Shown: in pieces, positions 47,198-58,736 of the stretch | Layout of the letters: every line of letters starts with the position of its first letter | How positions within the stretch are numbered: the first letter of the stretch is position 1 | DNA from: Xylaria sp. FL1777 | Lineage: Eukaryota; Ascomycota; Sordariomycetes; Xylariales; Xylariaceae | Reading direction: 5' to 3' | NCBI GenBank assembly: GCA_022578965.1 | Contig: MU400612.1 | Coordinates: 1 to 64,000 of the forward strand | Length of the DNA stretch: 64,000 nucleotides | Notes under the pieces: model-generated | Seen by the model: only the letters and a program-made list of their open reading frames with translations | The model's database searches: none | What the model was told of the DNA's origin: nothing | Made by a program: the position numbers and the translations under genes

Positions 47198-49778
47198 ATG
47201 TCGGCCGACGGCGGTAAATCTGCCGATACCGTCGAGGCTGCGAAACATGATGCGCCCGTGCTCGAAGAGAAGACCCCGACAACTACAACTGATAAGAATG
47301 ACATCATCAATCCCAAGGACGACTTAGATCCTATTACATCCGGGTCCGACACTGGTGAACTCCTTCGCGGTCCCAATGGCGAGGAGTATCCCTCTAAAAA
47401 GGACCTGGAGACCCTGCGTCGTGTTAAGGGTCACATTAGCCCCATCATCTATACCATCGCCTTTATAGAGCTCTGTGAGCGGTTTGCGTACTATGGGACT
47501 ACTGCTGTTTGTATGCTCTGCCTGATTCAATTGACTCTCAGGTTTAAACGCGTGCTGAATCCAAATAGTTGTCAACTTCATCCAGCAGCCTCTCCCAGAG
47601 GGGTCTACTACAGGCGCAGCTGGGACGTTTGGACAACCAGGTGCGCTCGGCCAGGGTCAACAGGCTTCCACCGGTCTCGTCACTTTCAATAGCTTCTGGG
47701 CATATTTAATGCCTTTGCTCGGTAGGTAGACATGTGCCTAGGCTATCATAAACTGTATACGCCATTGCGATAGTAACCGTTATGTAGGTGGATATCTTTC
47801 TGATACTTATTGGGGAAAATACAAGACTATTCATGTCGCCATAGTAGGTACGTACGCGGTCACCGGCTCCCCGAGAGCTGTTCTGTTTTGAAAAGTCGTC
47901 CCTTTATCCACTTTGAGAAGGAGATTGGCGCTGGAGATTCCAGGATTCCTTACTAGGCTCCAAAGCTAATTGAGGCTATCCAGTCGCGACCTTCGGGCAT
48001 CTCATCCTAATCATATCGGCTCTTCCTCCCGTGATAAGAAATCCTAATGCAGCTCTTGGTGTTTTCTCTCTCGGTCTTATCTTCTTCGGCATTGGCGTTG
48101 GCTTTTTCAAAGCGAATATCTCGCCTATGATCGCGGAACAGTACGAAGGAACTCACCCTCGACCAGTAGTCGAGACTTTGAAGAGCGGCGAACGAGTCAT
48201 CAAGGACCCAGTCCTGACGATCTCTGTTATTTACATGAGATATTATTTCTTCATTAACGTTGGGAGTCTCGTCGGTCAGATCAGCAGTAAGCTATCTCTA
48301 AGTCCTCTTCTTCTTGTATTGGCCACTTGCGGAAGCAAGAACCTCATGTTAAAACAACAAAAATATGCCTCGGGACCATTAAGGGTTCCTAAAACTCGTA
48401 TCTACTTCACCTGAAAGAGTAATGACTGACTCAAGTGAACTGTAGTGGTCTATGCTGAGAAATATGTCGGTTTCTACCTTTCATTTACGTTACCGACGGC
48501 GTTGTTTCTCTTCTGTCCTCTTGTATTGATAACATTCAAAAATAAATATGTCCGCCGACCTCCAACAGGCTCAGTCATTGGGAAATTCTTTAGCCTCCTT
48601 GGTCTTGGGATGAAGGGTCGTTGGAGCGCAAACCCTATTCGGCTTTGGAAGAACATCCGGGAACCTGGCTTCTTTGAACGTGTCAAGCCAAGCAATATTC
48701 CTGAGTCTGAACGTCCGGCTTGGATGACTTTTGACGACAACTGGGTCGATGAGGTTCGACGAGGTATCAAGGCTTGCCAAGTCTTTTTCCTTTACCCCAT
48801 TTATTGGTTGCCCTACAATCAATTGAACAGTAATCTCACGTCGCAAGCGGCAACTATGGTACTCGGTGGTGTCCCAAATGACGTGTAAGTGACCTCCAGA
48901 GATCCCATCTCCCACCTTCCCTAATTGAGCCTCATTAACTATCATGTATCTCCTATCGTACGGAATTTATTGTTAACTTCAAATCCATAGAATCAACAAC
49001 CTCGACCCGATTGCATTGTTGATATTTATTCCAATTTGCGATAAAATCTTCTACCCCTTTCTGCGCAGGATGGGGTATAATTTTACGCCGATTAAAAAGA
49101 TTACTGCAGGATTTGCTCTCGGTACGCTAGCGATGGTTGTTGGTGCCCTCATTCAACATTACATTTATTGGGAATCGCCCTGCCGAGATGTGTCTGGATA
49201 TGGTCACGTTTCAGATTGTAAAGAGGTCCTTTTTGGTACTGATGGAAGTGTGGACGAACGCCTGTACAAGCCACCATTGACCGTGTGGATCCAAACGCCA
49301 GCCTACGTATTGATTGCCTTCTCCGAGATCTTCGCCTCGATTACCGGCCTTGAATATGCCTTCACAAAGGCGCCAAAGAACATGCGCGGCTTCATCACGG
49401 GTAAGAAAACTACCTTTAGGATATACAGTCCCCTTGTGAGGTAATTTTAATTAATGATTCAATTCAGGTATCTTCTGGTTTGCCCAGGCATTCTCGGCAG
49501 CTATCGCCCAGGCTTTCGTTCCCCTCTCCACCGACCCCCTTCTCGTCTGGCTATACACCACCGTCGCCATCATCGCTGCTCTCGGTGGGCTACTCTTCCA
49601 TTTCGTCTTCTTGAAGCTCGATAGGGAAGAAGAGGCCCTCAACGCATTGCCTGATAGCGTCTTCAGGGGCTCCAGGAATCAAGATGCAGATTTCAAGGCC
49701 ATTGAAGAAGCTCAAGCTGAAGCTGATCGTATTAGGCATGCACAGGGCCTAGACGAAAAGCTAGGTACCAGTTCTTAA
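47198..49778 (+). CDS. ptr2: Proton-coupled di/tripeptide transporter PTR2 (POT family), 662 aa, 7 exons
   Basis: Plasma-membrane importer of small peptides driven by protons. Exons: 47198-47510, 47569-47721, 47788-47847, 47984-48286, 48446-48884, 48991-49400, 49468-49778. The N-terminus is a long hydrophilic, acidic cytoplasmic extension (1 to about 85) as in fungal PTR2. The family signature ERFAYYG follows (about 93-99), then GGYLSD (TM2), GFFKANISPMIAEQY (TM4/5 signature), YYFFINVGSLVGQIS, and Pfam PTR2 segments such as VFFLYPIYWLPYNQ, TPIKKITAGF, and a C-terminal PAYVLIAFSEIFASITGLEYAFTKAP. About 12 membrane segments are expected. The cytoplasmic tail is acidic. Length is typical. Confidence 0.95.
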
Positions 49779-50178
49779 GGTGAAGTAGTAGAATGGAATT
49801 GTATTGTTTGAGAAGAAAGTATGATTTTACGGAAGTAATTGTTTCTCCAAAGGATGACGGTGTTAATGAACTCAATATACCCCCTTGAAAACCGAGGGCT
49901 TTTTCAATTTTAATAGTCACTAATCATACCTTGTAGCTCTTCCATGAGTGACAATTTTGTAACCCGCGGTTCTTAGGTTCAAGTACGAGCTTGCTCCCAA
50001 AAGTTGCGGTTTTGATACCACTGAGAAGCAGCTGGATCAGGCAAATCTGAATCCACCGGACTCTAGATTTATTCTGGGGAATTTTACGAATAGTTTCACT
50101 TATTAATTACGCATCTCATGTATGATAATGGTTCTTGGGTCATAATCCAGTATTTATTGAGAAGCTAACAAAAACATC
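49779..50178. other. Short intergenic stretch
   Basis: 3' flanks of PTR2 and of the convergent hypothetical gene. Nothing else is seen. Confidence 0.6.
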
Positions 50179-50655
50179 TTACACCTCACGCAGCCACCGA
50201 GGTAACGGCTCACTATTATAAACGGCAGATCCAGTGCTCCCTTCGTGCCCACCGACCTTAGCAGCCATGCGCTCCCAGATTTTCGACCGTTCCTGGCCAT
50301 CTGTACCTGCTTGTCTGGCATGTCCCTTCTGTTCTTCCGCTCTCCTCTCCACGCCCTTGTCCTTTCGGCCGTCCTGTACGGCTTCGGCTCTGGTACTTGC
50401 ATAGGCTAACCACATGCTGGTCCTATCTGTGGTGTCTTGCGAACTCGCCGAGGGCGACGCTTGTCGTTGCTGGTAGAATGCGTACGCATCGCCCGTTGTG
50501 GATCGAGGGTCTTGTACAGAGCCTTGGTACGGAGCCGCTGGTGTTTTTACTATTTGGGGATGCTGAGGTTGGGGGGTCTGAGATGGCGGAGGAATGGTTC
50601 GTCGGGAGTATCCCTTTTCGCTGCTTTTTTTGGAGAGTCGTTTTGGCCAGGCCAT
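50179..50655 (-). CDS. Small hypothetical protein, 158 aa
   Basis: Single-exon ORF with an ATG in a strong context (ACCATGG). No family recognised. The N-terminus is basic and Pro/Gln-rich (PPPSQTPQPQ), followed by Ser/Thr-rich sequence and a Lys/Arg/Glu-rich helical stretch (KDKGVERRAEEQKGH, ERSKIWERMAAKVGG). It is probably disordered and nuclear or cytosolic; this is only an inference. Confidence 0.5.
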   Translation of the reverse strand: MAWPKRLSKKSSEKGYSRRTIPPPSQTPQPQHPQIVKTPAAPYQGSVQDPRSTTGDAYAFYQQRQASPSASSQDTTDRTSMWLAYASTRAEAVQDGRKDKGVERRAEEQKGHARQAGTDGQERSKIWERMAAKVGGHEGSTGSAVYNSEPLPRWLREV

Positions 50656-53006
50656 GGTTTTTGGGTTGATATGTTTTTACTGTTGGTGATTGAGGCTGGT
50701 GGTTCAGTGAAAAAAGTTTATAAAAACGCGGGCTCGGGATCAGCTTTTATTTCTTATTTATGGGAAGCTGAAAGGAATATTACATGTAGTCTATCGCGTG
50801 GTGATTGGCTTTTATCACTTTATTATTCAACAAAGGGCGGGTTTTCCTCCCTTGTTTCTCCTTGGTTAATATCTTTTTCGGGGGTCGTCTGACTATTGTT
50901 GCATCACAATGGGAACTTGCTACGTGTGTCGAGAGCTGGTAGGAATACTGTCCGTACTTGAGACTGGCTACGTTTCGGAGCACGACGTCTATAATGGTTA
51001 TTCGTCATCCATTCGTTGTGTGTGCGCCTCCGGATGTCTTTAGTTTGCTACCAAAGATGACGTATCATAGCTAATTAAAACGATTGAAAATAGAGTGCGG
51101 TAGCTCTGGTTGGGTGAAACCTAGCCTTCAATATTTACTGCACATTAGAGATATCCTGTCATCAATATTGGAGCAGTAAGTGTTGGCTACTTTAACTTAG
51201 TTCTGGCAAACGAACAAAGGAGTGCAGTACATTTGTAGCCAATAAGGGCGGTAAAGTTTGTAAGTCGGGAGTATGAGTGCACCAGACAAACTTTGGGCGG
51301 CAGCGATCTAATCAAGCCAATAAGGCAAAGGAAAGATGAGGTGACAGCTGCAGGAATTGATATGTCAACCTCTATTATCGAAGAGATGAATCGTAACGTC
51401 TTCAGAGGGACTTGTCATTTAGCTTACTTATGACATTATATTTTCTATTTACGAATCAATGCGAATGTCACCTCCCGTGCCTACCACACTGTGACATGAG
51501 CAAGTAAGCCTCACTAACACGCTGAACTATTGATAATGAACGGACATATCGTTGAGGCTATGAGTCAATTCAATTGCGATATCTCATAATTTTTCATACT
51601 TGAAGTATATTTTGCTCACGTATGTCGCAGATATGTACGTCGGGCGCGTGCTTCGACTTGGCCCCAGACGGTGTTTTTGATGAAGTCCATCAGTGTGCTC
51701 GGATAACCCCGTGTCTGAATAAGTGCCGACGGAATCATTACAGGAGGGCTACCGTCGCCTCTCTACCTAGGCTACTTACTGTACGGCAGAGCTTAGAATT
51801 TTCTGCCAGCAACTCGCAGAATGGAATCTTTTTAGGAGGAATCCTTTGAAAGTTTGAGGCGGTGTAGGGAAGCTCAACGCGCATAAGCTATGTCACGGCA
51901 TAATTCTCCCGAGATTATTCTACATGTAATTGGCGGAGATGGCTTCCTGCTTAAGAACACGTATTCGGGATACACAAGCACCGAGAATCGTGACTTGGGT
52001 GCAGCAGCCAGCATAAAAGGTAAATTACACAGCCACGGCCCCAAAATCCAATCAGCGACCCCGGAGAATGGGAAGCAGTAAGGGAGACAGATCTGAAAAT
52101 GTTTGCTGGCTACATATGTACTTGACATGAGTCCATCGTGATGTTCCCGTTAAGCTAATACACCATATATCGTATGATCATAACCTTTATATCTGATAGT
52201 AGGTAAACGGTAAACGCAGCAAAAGAACTTTTTATCTATATACTGCTCTCTAGATAGAAAGCTATATGGAGCGACAATACCGAACTATATGCGGAACCTT
52301 GTACCGCGGCGCGGCTATGCTCTCGGGCGCGATTCTACTACAAAAAAGACTACCCCCACCATGTAAGGTCCCGATGACTTACACAATGCTAAGCACGAGC
52401 CTAGTTAGCAGGGCTTACGTATGCAGTTTTCCTACTACCACACATAACTTCTGTTGAAGGTTTGGTTTGCGTGGTACTTTGGCAAGGGCTACATGTCGTA
52501 GGCCAATAGTCATATATGCTAAGAAACCGTTATCTCACCACACCACCCCCAGCAAGGTCATTCACCAGTACTGGTTTCCCTCGGTATTAGTTGAATGATG
52601 ATAACGACAACGACGACTAGCAACACTGTTGGTTGTATGTGCCACCACGTTGCTCAGTGTCACACCTTCTGGGACAAAAGAGGTGTTGTGTAGCACCTCC
52701 CAGTTAGTTAGGTGCGAAGACGAGTATTCGTCGTGTTGCCCTATAAAAAGATAGGCGTAGAAGCTTTCAATGCAGTATGAACCTCTGCTATCTGACAACA
52801 TCACTCACCGAAATAGACAACTAATACATACCAATTACTTTTACCTACCACCTCTTGGATACCCAATCCGAGCCGATTCAAACCGTTCAAGCTGGGGTTA
52901 ACACCTAGAAATATAGCCTTGTCCTCATTAGCCCTTCAGCGAAACCGACAGCTCAACATTTTGGCTCATTACTTTTCTTATTATCCACATAGTGTACCTT
53001 GACAAG
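50656..53006. other. Gene-free stretch
   Basis: 2.35 kb without a supportable gene. The ORFs at 51622-51849 and 52266-52457 show no family features and no splice support. Confidence 0.55.
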
Positions 53007-53678
53007 ATGGATGATAATTGGGTCACGGACCGTCTGAAAGGTTCGGATCTATCAAGACGGATTATTTTCATGCATCTAGTTGCATATCCCAGCCCGAGCA
53101 TGGACGACGACGTTGAGCCGCCGATTAATCAAACTAACCATGTATGTGCACGCTGGAGTCATCCTCTTCACTTTCTTTCTAGTAACCCGAGGACCCCCAA
53201 ACGTGTCTCGGGAGCATGCATCAGGGGCATGATGTTCACCTAAAAGAGGCATTACTGACTCCATCGAGCATAGTGGTGCTTATTTCTCGACTTTGGAGAC
53301 AACACCTCGGTCCGAATCGACGTGTCTCCCGGATATGGACCCGACGGTTACCGTGCTAAAATTCGACTGGCGTCCAGGGACCACGCCTGCACTCGCAATC
53401 ACCTCTACAAATCTACCTACACCGTCAACCTCAATCATACGGTGACCGTGCAAGACCTTGTTGTCGTAGCCCAGACAAACGGGCGTCAGAAGTACGAGTT
53501 TTCCATTGGATGGGAAGGGTGTAGATATTGGAACTACATGTTCATTCGAGATCTCGAAAACCAATACATTCTCACTCGAGGGGCGGCAATCCAGGCGTGG
53601 GATTCAATGTCCTGGTTCTACCACACCATCCATGGTGCTTCAAGAAGCCCCGTGAAAGCGGGCGTATTTTGGTCCTAA
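53007..53678 (+). CDS. Small fungal accessory protein (resembles DUF7770 family), 179 aa, 2 exons
   Basis: Exons: 53007-53141 and 53274-53678, joined across a 132-nt intron (GTATGT donor, CATAG acceptor). The join gives TNHWCLFLDFGDNTSVRIDVSPGYG, which matches the conserved TNHW-L motif I associate with a family abundant in Pezizomycotina, labelled DUF7770 (assignment from memory). Further marks are TVQDLVVVAQTNGRQKYEFS, GCRYWNYMFI and a C-terminal GVFWS. Function unknown. The start is the ATG; an upstream in-frame GTG at 52992 is not used. Confidence 0.65.
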
Positions 53679-54659
53679 GCGGTGGGAACACATCAACCTG
53701 TATTAAGATGGAAACATAAATATCGAAGCGGCTGTGGAATGATTAAGTTTCTCAGGTATTCAAGAAAACCACCTTACATAATAGTTACAACTTAGCGTAA
53801 TCATTTTAGTTACTTACATAAATCTACGAAATACGCCTCCAGATACCTCAGTGATCTCAACATGGCAAGGGTATTGCCTCAAGCGTGAAATAAGTGTTTT
53901 GAATACAGGATTATCACCCATTCCAGCACCAAGATAGTGGGACAGTAGCACAGACCCTTAACGAGATACTATAAAATTCCTGTGCATTAATTAAGTTGCT
54001 GCTATATTTCCAGGATCTAATTTAAAATAAAACAAGCAGCGTACTTTTTTTGAAATTTTTTTTTAAAAATTTAAAAAAATTTAAAAATAAAAGAAAGCAA
54101 TAATATTGAAAGAAAATACCTGCATCTATGCAAAAGGGTTAAAAGAGGCAGAACTAACAGAACCGCCATATAGCAGCAGCCTTCGCACCGAGTGTTCAAT
54201 ATTCCATCCAAATGTTGAAGAGTTGGTATAGAAGCCTTCATTCTACCTGCGGCCTAATTATATTGAGAATTCTCTTACATAATCCTTGCTTATAGCAATG
54301 GAGCTATATTAATTAAATAAGGCATTATAATCATATAGCACAATATGATCCCGAAGCTACCAATATTTTCATCCCTTAACTAGCTTGACAATCACTTGTT
54401 AGCTATCGATAGAGGAAGTAGGTAAGGTGTGGCACTACGTGTGGCGACAAACCGGTATGAAACGGTTTATAGTTACGGGAAGATTAGATGTTACGGTCGG
54501 AATGCTCAGTCTAATACGGATCTGGGCTTTTACCCCTCAGGGGTTGCATTTAAGTGCATAGCATAGCATAGCATACCTACTTCTTTACTTCAACAGTCGA
54601 TCAAAATCTCTGCCTGCCAATACAACTACTTTCTGTGCCCAACAAATTCGAGTCCTGAC
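53679..54659. other. Gene-free stretch with AT-rich core
   Basis: Extremely AT-rich at 54040-54110 (runs of A and T). (GCATA)n lies at about 54556-54575, just upstream of the BET4 start. No coding sequence. Confidence 0.6.
54556..54575. repeat. (GCATA)n tandem repeat
   Basis: Four perfect copies of GCATA, about 85 bp before the BET4 ATG. Confidence 0.7.
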
Positions 54660-55975
54660 ATGGCGAGTGTATGTATGTATGCTCCCAATAATTCCTCGTT
54701 TCTCTCCCTTTCCCTACAAGTCTAGGATTGACGGGTTTGCGACCACTATAGCATGGCGTAGCCCGTACTATTCGGGCACACACCGAAGAAGGCCGACTGC
54801 GAGACCTCGAAAAGATCAAGACATACCGCGACCTTGAGAACCAAATACGCTCCCAAGTGGCGTCGGGAAACCACGATGTTACGCTCTTCCACCTCGCTAC
54901 CAAACTCCTCCATCTCAACCCCGAGTACTATACGATATGGAATGTTCGTCGCCGTTGTCTGCTTTCGAGCTTATTGTCTCCAAACGCCACCACGAGACCA
55001 TCCGACAACGCATCATTACGCTCTTCCTCGGATGCGATCCCCCTAGACCAACGCTCTCCAAGAACCAGGAAAAGTGATGAAACCCCCATCACGTCGACGA
55101 CCACAGTGGATCCACTGGGATTGGATATTCAAGATCAGGAGTCGGATGCGCAGAAGCTACAGTCAGACGGCAACATCCTTCAGTCCGAACTTGCCTTTAC
55201 CGTACCGCTTCTGTTGAAGTTTCCTAAGTGCTACCACATCTGGAATTTCCGACAATGGACCCTATCGCAGGTCACCCTCCGACTACCCGTTCCGACCACA
55301 CGCGAAATATGGGAGAAGGAACTTGGCCTAGTGTCCAAGATGCTTACCAAGGACCGACGGAACTTTCATGCCTGGGGTTATAGGAGATTCCTGGTAGCCA
55401 AGCTTGAAAGCCCCGAGCTGCAGGGGACCAGTATGGCCGAAGATGAATTTGCGTACACGACCGAGATGATTAAACTTGACTTATCTAATTTCTCCGCGTG
55501 GCATCACCGAAGCCAGCTTATTCCGAGGCTTCTCGACGAGCGAGGCGCCGACGATAAGATGCGAACAGCTTTCCTCGACAAGGAGCTGAGCATTGCGCAG
55601 GAGGCCTTGAATGTTGGCCCTGAAGACCAAAGTCTGTGGTTTTACCATTCCTTTTTGATATCGCACATCGTAGACCCTCGCAATCGACAGACCATCGCAC
55701 CAGCTTTGACTATGGAGGAGAGAATTGACTACCTGAGGTGCGAAATTGACGATATCAAGGATCTACTCGAGGACTACCCTAACATCAAGTGGATTTACGA
55801 GGGCCTCTTAGAGTGTTCATTGGCCTTGGAGCGGCTGGGACAGCGTGTAGAACGTGACAGTGGCGGGGCTAGTGGTCCAAAGATCTGGCTGGCAAAGGTG
55901 CGAGCCCTCGATCCCATACGCACCGGTAGGTGGAACGATTTGGAGAGAGAGATACAAGGGCTGGAGAATTGCTAA
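54660..55975 (+). CDS. bet4: Rab geranylgeranyltransferase type II alpha subunit (BET4), 410 aa, 2 exons
   Basis: With BET2 and the Rab escort protein it prenylates Rab GTPases in vesicle traffic. Exons: 54660-54668 (only 9 nt, MAS) and 54752-55975; the 83-nt intron joins MAS to HGVARTIR, the usual fungal start. The protein consists of prenyltransferase-alpha helical repeats, each with the Pro/Trp/Arg core: PEYYTIWNVRRRCLL, PKCYHIWNFRQWTL, RRNFHAWGYRRFLV, LSNFSAWHHRSQLI and DQSLWFYHSFLIS. A charged linker (about 105-145) separates repeats 1 and 2, as is common in filamentous fungi. Length is typical. Annotators often miss the 9-nt first exon. Confidence 0.93.
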
Positions 55976-56766
55976 AACACCAAGATATATAGCTTGTATT
56001 TCTAATCCACCTGCTATCATCATATGGGAATGATCCCGTCAGCATTTGCCAGCAATGTCTCAGCTGGCAATATATACATTGACCCAATATCGAGGTTTGC
56101 TGACTTCAATGTTTAGCCGCCGAACATTACTCGATACATTCGTATGCGCATTAACAGTGCTTATCAATGCTGGGCGTCTCCAGTTCTCGACGGTTCCGTT
56201 TTGCTTAATACGCAAAACGGAGCGCCTGCGGGTACAGTAAGAACGGAAGTCCCGCCGCACCGCCACACTGAGTCAGCAGACGCTCTTGTGCTGAGTTCCT
56301 AATACTGCGGTCCGAGATGTACAGAGCAGATCATTTTCCTTGGATATAAGCCTTAACACTTAATGAGAATTTGTACCTCTCGTCAGTCAGTTCTAGCTTG
56401 TCTCAACTAATGATACACCGATATCTTCCGGGGGGGATATCTAAAACCGACAAGTCCTCAACATAACTAGTTCATCTTCCTGTCGCGGATGCTTGTTCTA
56501 GCTGTTGTATATGTCCAGTGTAGTCGAGGAGCGAGCGCAAAATGCAATTGGCACTTCAATGAGTCTTGTCTTCTATTAGGGGTGGAAGCTACGGGTAATT
56601 ATACATCATAAAGCGAAATGTTATCAGCGTTGCGTTCGCAGCATTCGCCCCATTTACCCCAGCAGCATTTTTCCCTCTTGCCACATCTGCCATTCGCCTC
56701 GCCTCTACAGCCGCTATAATACGTGTTATTATCACTTAGCACGCTTAGGATTAAGGGAATATCGTC
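55976..56766. other. Intergenic stretch between convergent genes
   Basis: 3' flanks only; no coding sequence supported. Confidence 0.6.
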
Positions 56767-57465
56767 TCACCAGTCGTGTTGAATGGGGCTCACAGGTCGG
56801 TAGTCAACATACGAGATGCTCCCATCACGCGAGATGCTCCCATCACGCGAGGCGCTGCTGGCGCGTGAAGGAATTTTGGGGCGCGAGACTTTGCCAGGGT
56901 ACAAAGTGTTGCTACGGTGTGGCATGTAGACGTCCTCGTCAGATTCTCCCCTAAGATGTCGGAAGTTAGCAGAATGATGGGGAATTGTAGGAGACGCCTT
57001 ATAAATGCGCGGCACATACTCCAAGGTGGTATATCCACTATGTGGGCTTGACTCCCGGCTGGCGGGAGTCCAGCCAATACCGGACGATATTAACTGTCTA
57101 AGGAGATCCCTATCCCTACTCTCTGTTAGACCGGTCTTGCTGTAGGTGTCATACAAGATTGCTACGTACGATTCGATCGAGTCTTCGATATAGAACAGCA
57201 CTCCATTCGGATCGGCGAGAGCCCGCCTTTCTCCCGCGGTATCGAGGCTCTCAAAGTATTTTTTGTGGTGAGGTGCATTGGGGTAGGCATTGATTGGAGG
57301 AGCTTTTTCTCGGCGGGCTTGTTCGCTTCTGTAGGGGGTTATATCCTTGTAGGCGGCTCTAGGCGGATTATCGTGCCAGGTGTCTGAGACATTCGGCAAT
57401 CCAGACGAACTTGGGCGGTAGTGGCGGTATCCTCTACCCCTTTGGGTGTGCTTGGTTCTATGCAT
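56767..57465 (-). CDS. Hypothetical protein, 232 aa
   Basis: Single-exon ORF with an ATG in good context (ACCATGC). No family recognised. The N-terminus is basic and Tyr/Arg/Pro-rich. A central folded-looking part (about 70-125: YFESLDTAGERRALADPNG, FYIEDSIESYVAIL, LLRQLISSGIGW) may be a small helical domain. The tail has two copies of SRDGSIS encoded by a direct 15-bp DNA repeat near 56818-56850. Probably a real lineage-specific gene. Confidence 0.55.
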   Translation of the reverse strand: MHRTKHTQRGRGYRHYRPSSSGLPNVSDTWHDNPPRAAYKDITPYRSEQARREKAPPINAYPNAPHHKKYFESLDTAGERRALADPNGVLFYIEDSIESYVAILYDTYSKTGLTESRDRDLLRQLISSGIGWTPASRESSPHSGYTTLEYVPRIYKASPTIPHHSANFRHLRGESDEDVYMPHRSNTLYPGKVSRPKIPSRASSASRDGSISRDGSISYVDYRPVSPIQHDW

Positions 57466-58736
57466 GGTAGTCTAAAGTCAAGATAAGTTATTAGATGGTA
57501 GCAGGTATGTAAAGTATGTAAAGGTAGCTAGTTGCTGTCGACGTCTATGAAGGTTGAATAGAGAAATATAACGACATAGAGATAGAGATATATATATATA
57601 GTATAAGCCCCGTTGGTATTGAGACAAGGGCTTGTTAGGGTAGCGTTGAGAAACATGAGAGTCACAAACGTAGGGGGTCGCATTTGAATGTTACGGCGGG
57701 CGACGGCGTTGGAGGTATCACGTTATCCCTTGCCTTCAATTCCAACCCACCTCGAGGTCGAGTTTCCTGCTGAGTGAGAGTTACCTGCGACAGTGCCACC
57801 TTCAAAGGAGGGACAAAGAAAATCTGGAACATTTGGATAACCTGTGTAGCAATTTCGATAGTTATGTGTCACAATTATTGCCCGTCAGGACACAAAGAAC
57901 TCGCAAACAATACGGAGAGAAATATAACAGAGCTTTCTGGCCACTAATCAAGTCATTGGCTTATATGTTTCAGCTATGCCCAGAGTTCCTCCGTACCACT
58001 CATTATGGACATTTTGAAGTGAGATGGCAAATGCCATGGACCAATACGGGCACATAATTACATACCTACACAAACTGTAGTTTATATGTCAAATAGTGCC
58101 ACTTGACGCCACCAAGACGAAATGATCAATCCGCACGACAATAGTCTTCCGTCGCGATTAAGTTCGACTTCTAATTTAAGCCTCCCTTGGCGAAACCATG
58201 TCGCAAGAGAATATAGTCTATCCTCAAATCTTAGGTTCTCGTCAATTCTTGAAACCTGTATTATGTCAGCCTACACCAACGCCCCCTTTTCAATAACGCC
58301 CTCTGGCATCGCTATTACTAATCCCCCCCCCCCTTTTTCTCAAAATTGTCAGGCGACCCATCTTTCTCCAGGAAAAATGCCGTGGCAGTATCTTCTTAAA
58401 CTCGATTGTTTCACTACTGGAATATTATGTTGTCAGCAGGGGCAGCGGTCCTACCATTGCGCACAGACATGAGCTCAACGACATGTTTCTAGACTGGCTG
58501 ATTAGCTATTATGTAAGGGAATCATGGAGTCAATATATCAAGTAGAATGTGATAGAATCATTTGCTGTAGATGTTAGCTAGATATAAGTGGATATAAGTT
58601 TGTGCTTTTCATTCATGTATCGCGCGTGGAGTTCTAGGTGGCTGACATGTGCTATTGAGAATCTCGAAAATTTGCAATACGAAACTCTATAGTATGAAAT
58701 TTGCATTTATTGACATCATTACTTTATACTGAACGT
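57466..58736. other. Gene-free stretch
   Basis: Contains a short (TA)n run near 57590-57602 and a poly-C run near 58323-58334. The ORFs at 57833-58057 and 58122-58472 have no supporting features. Confidence 0.55.
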
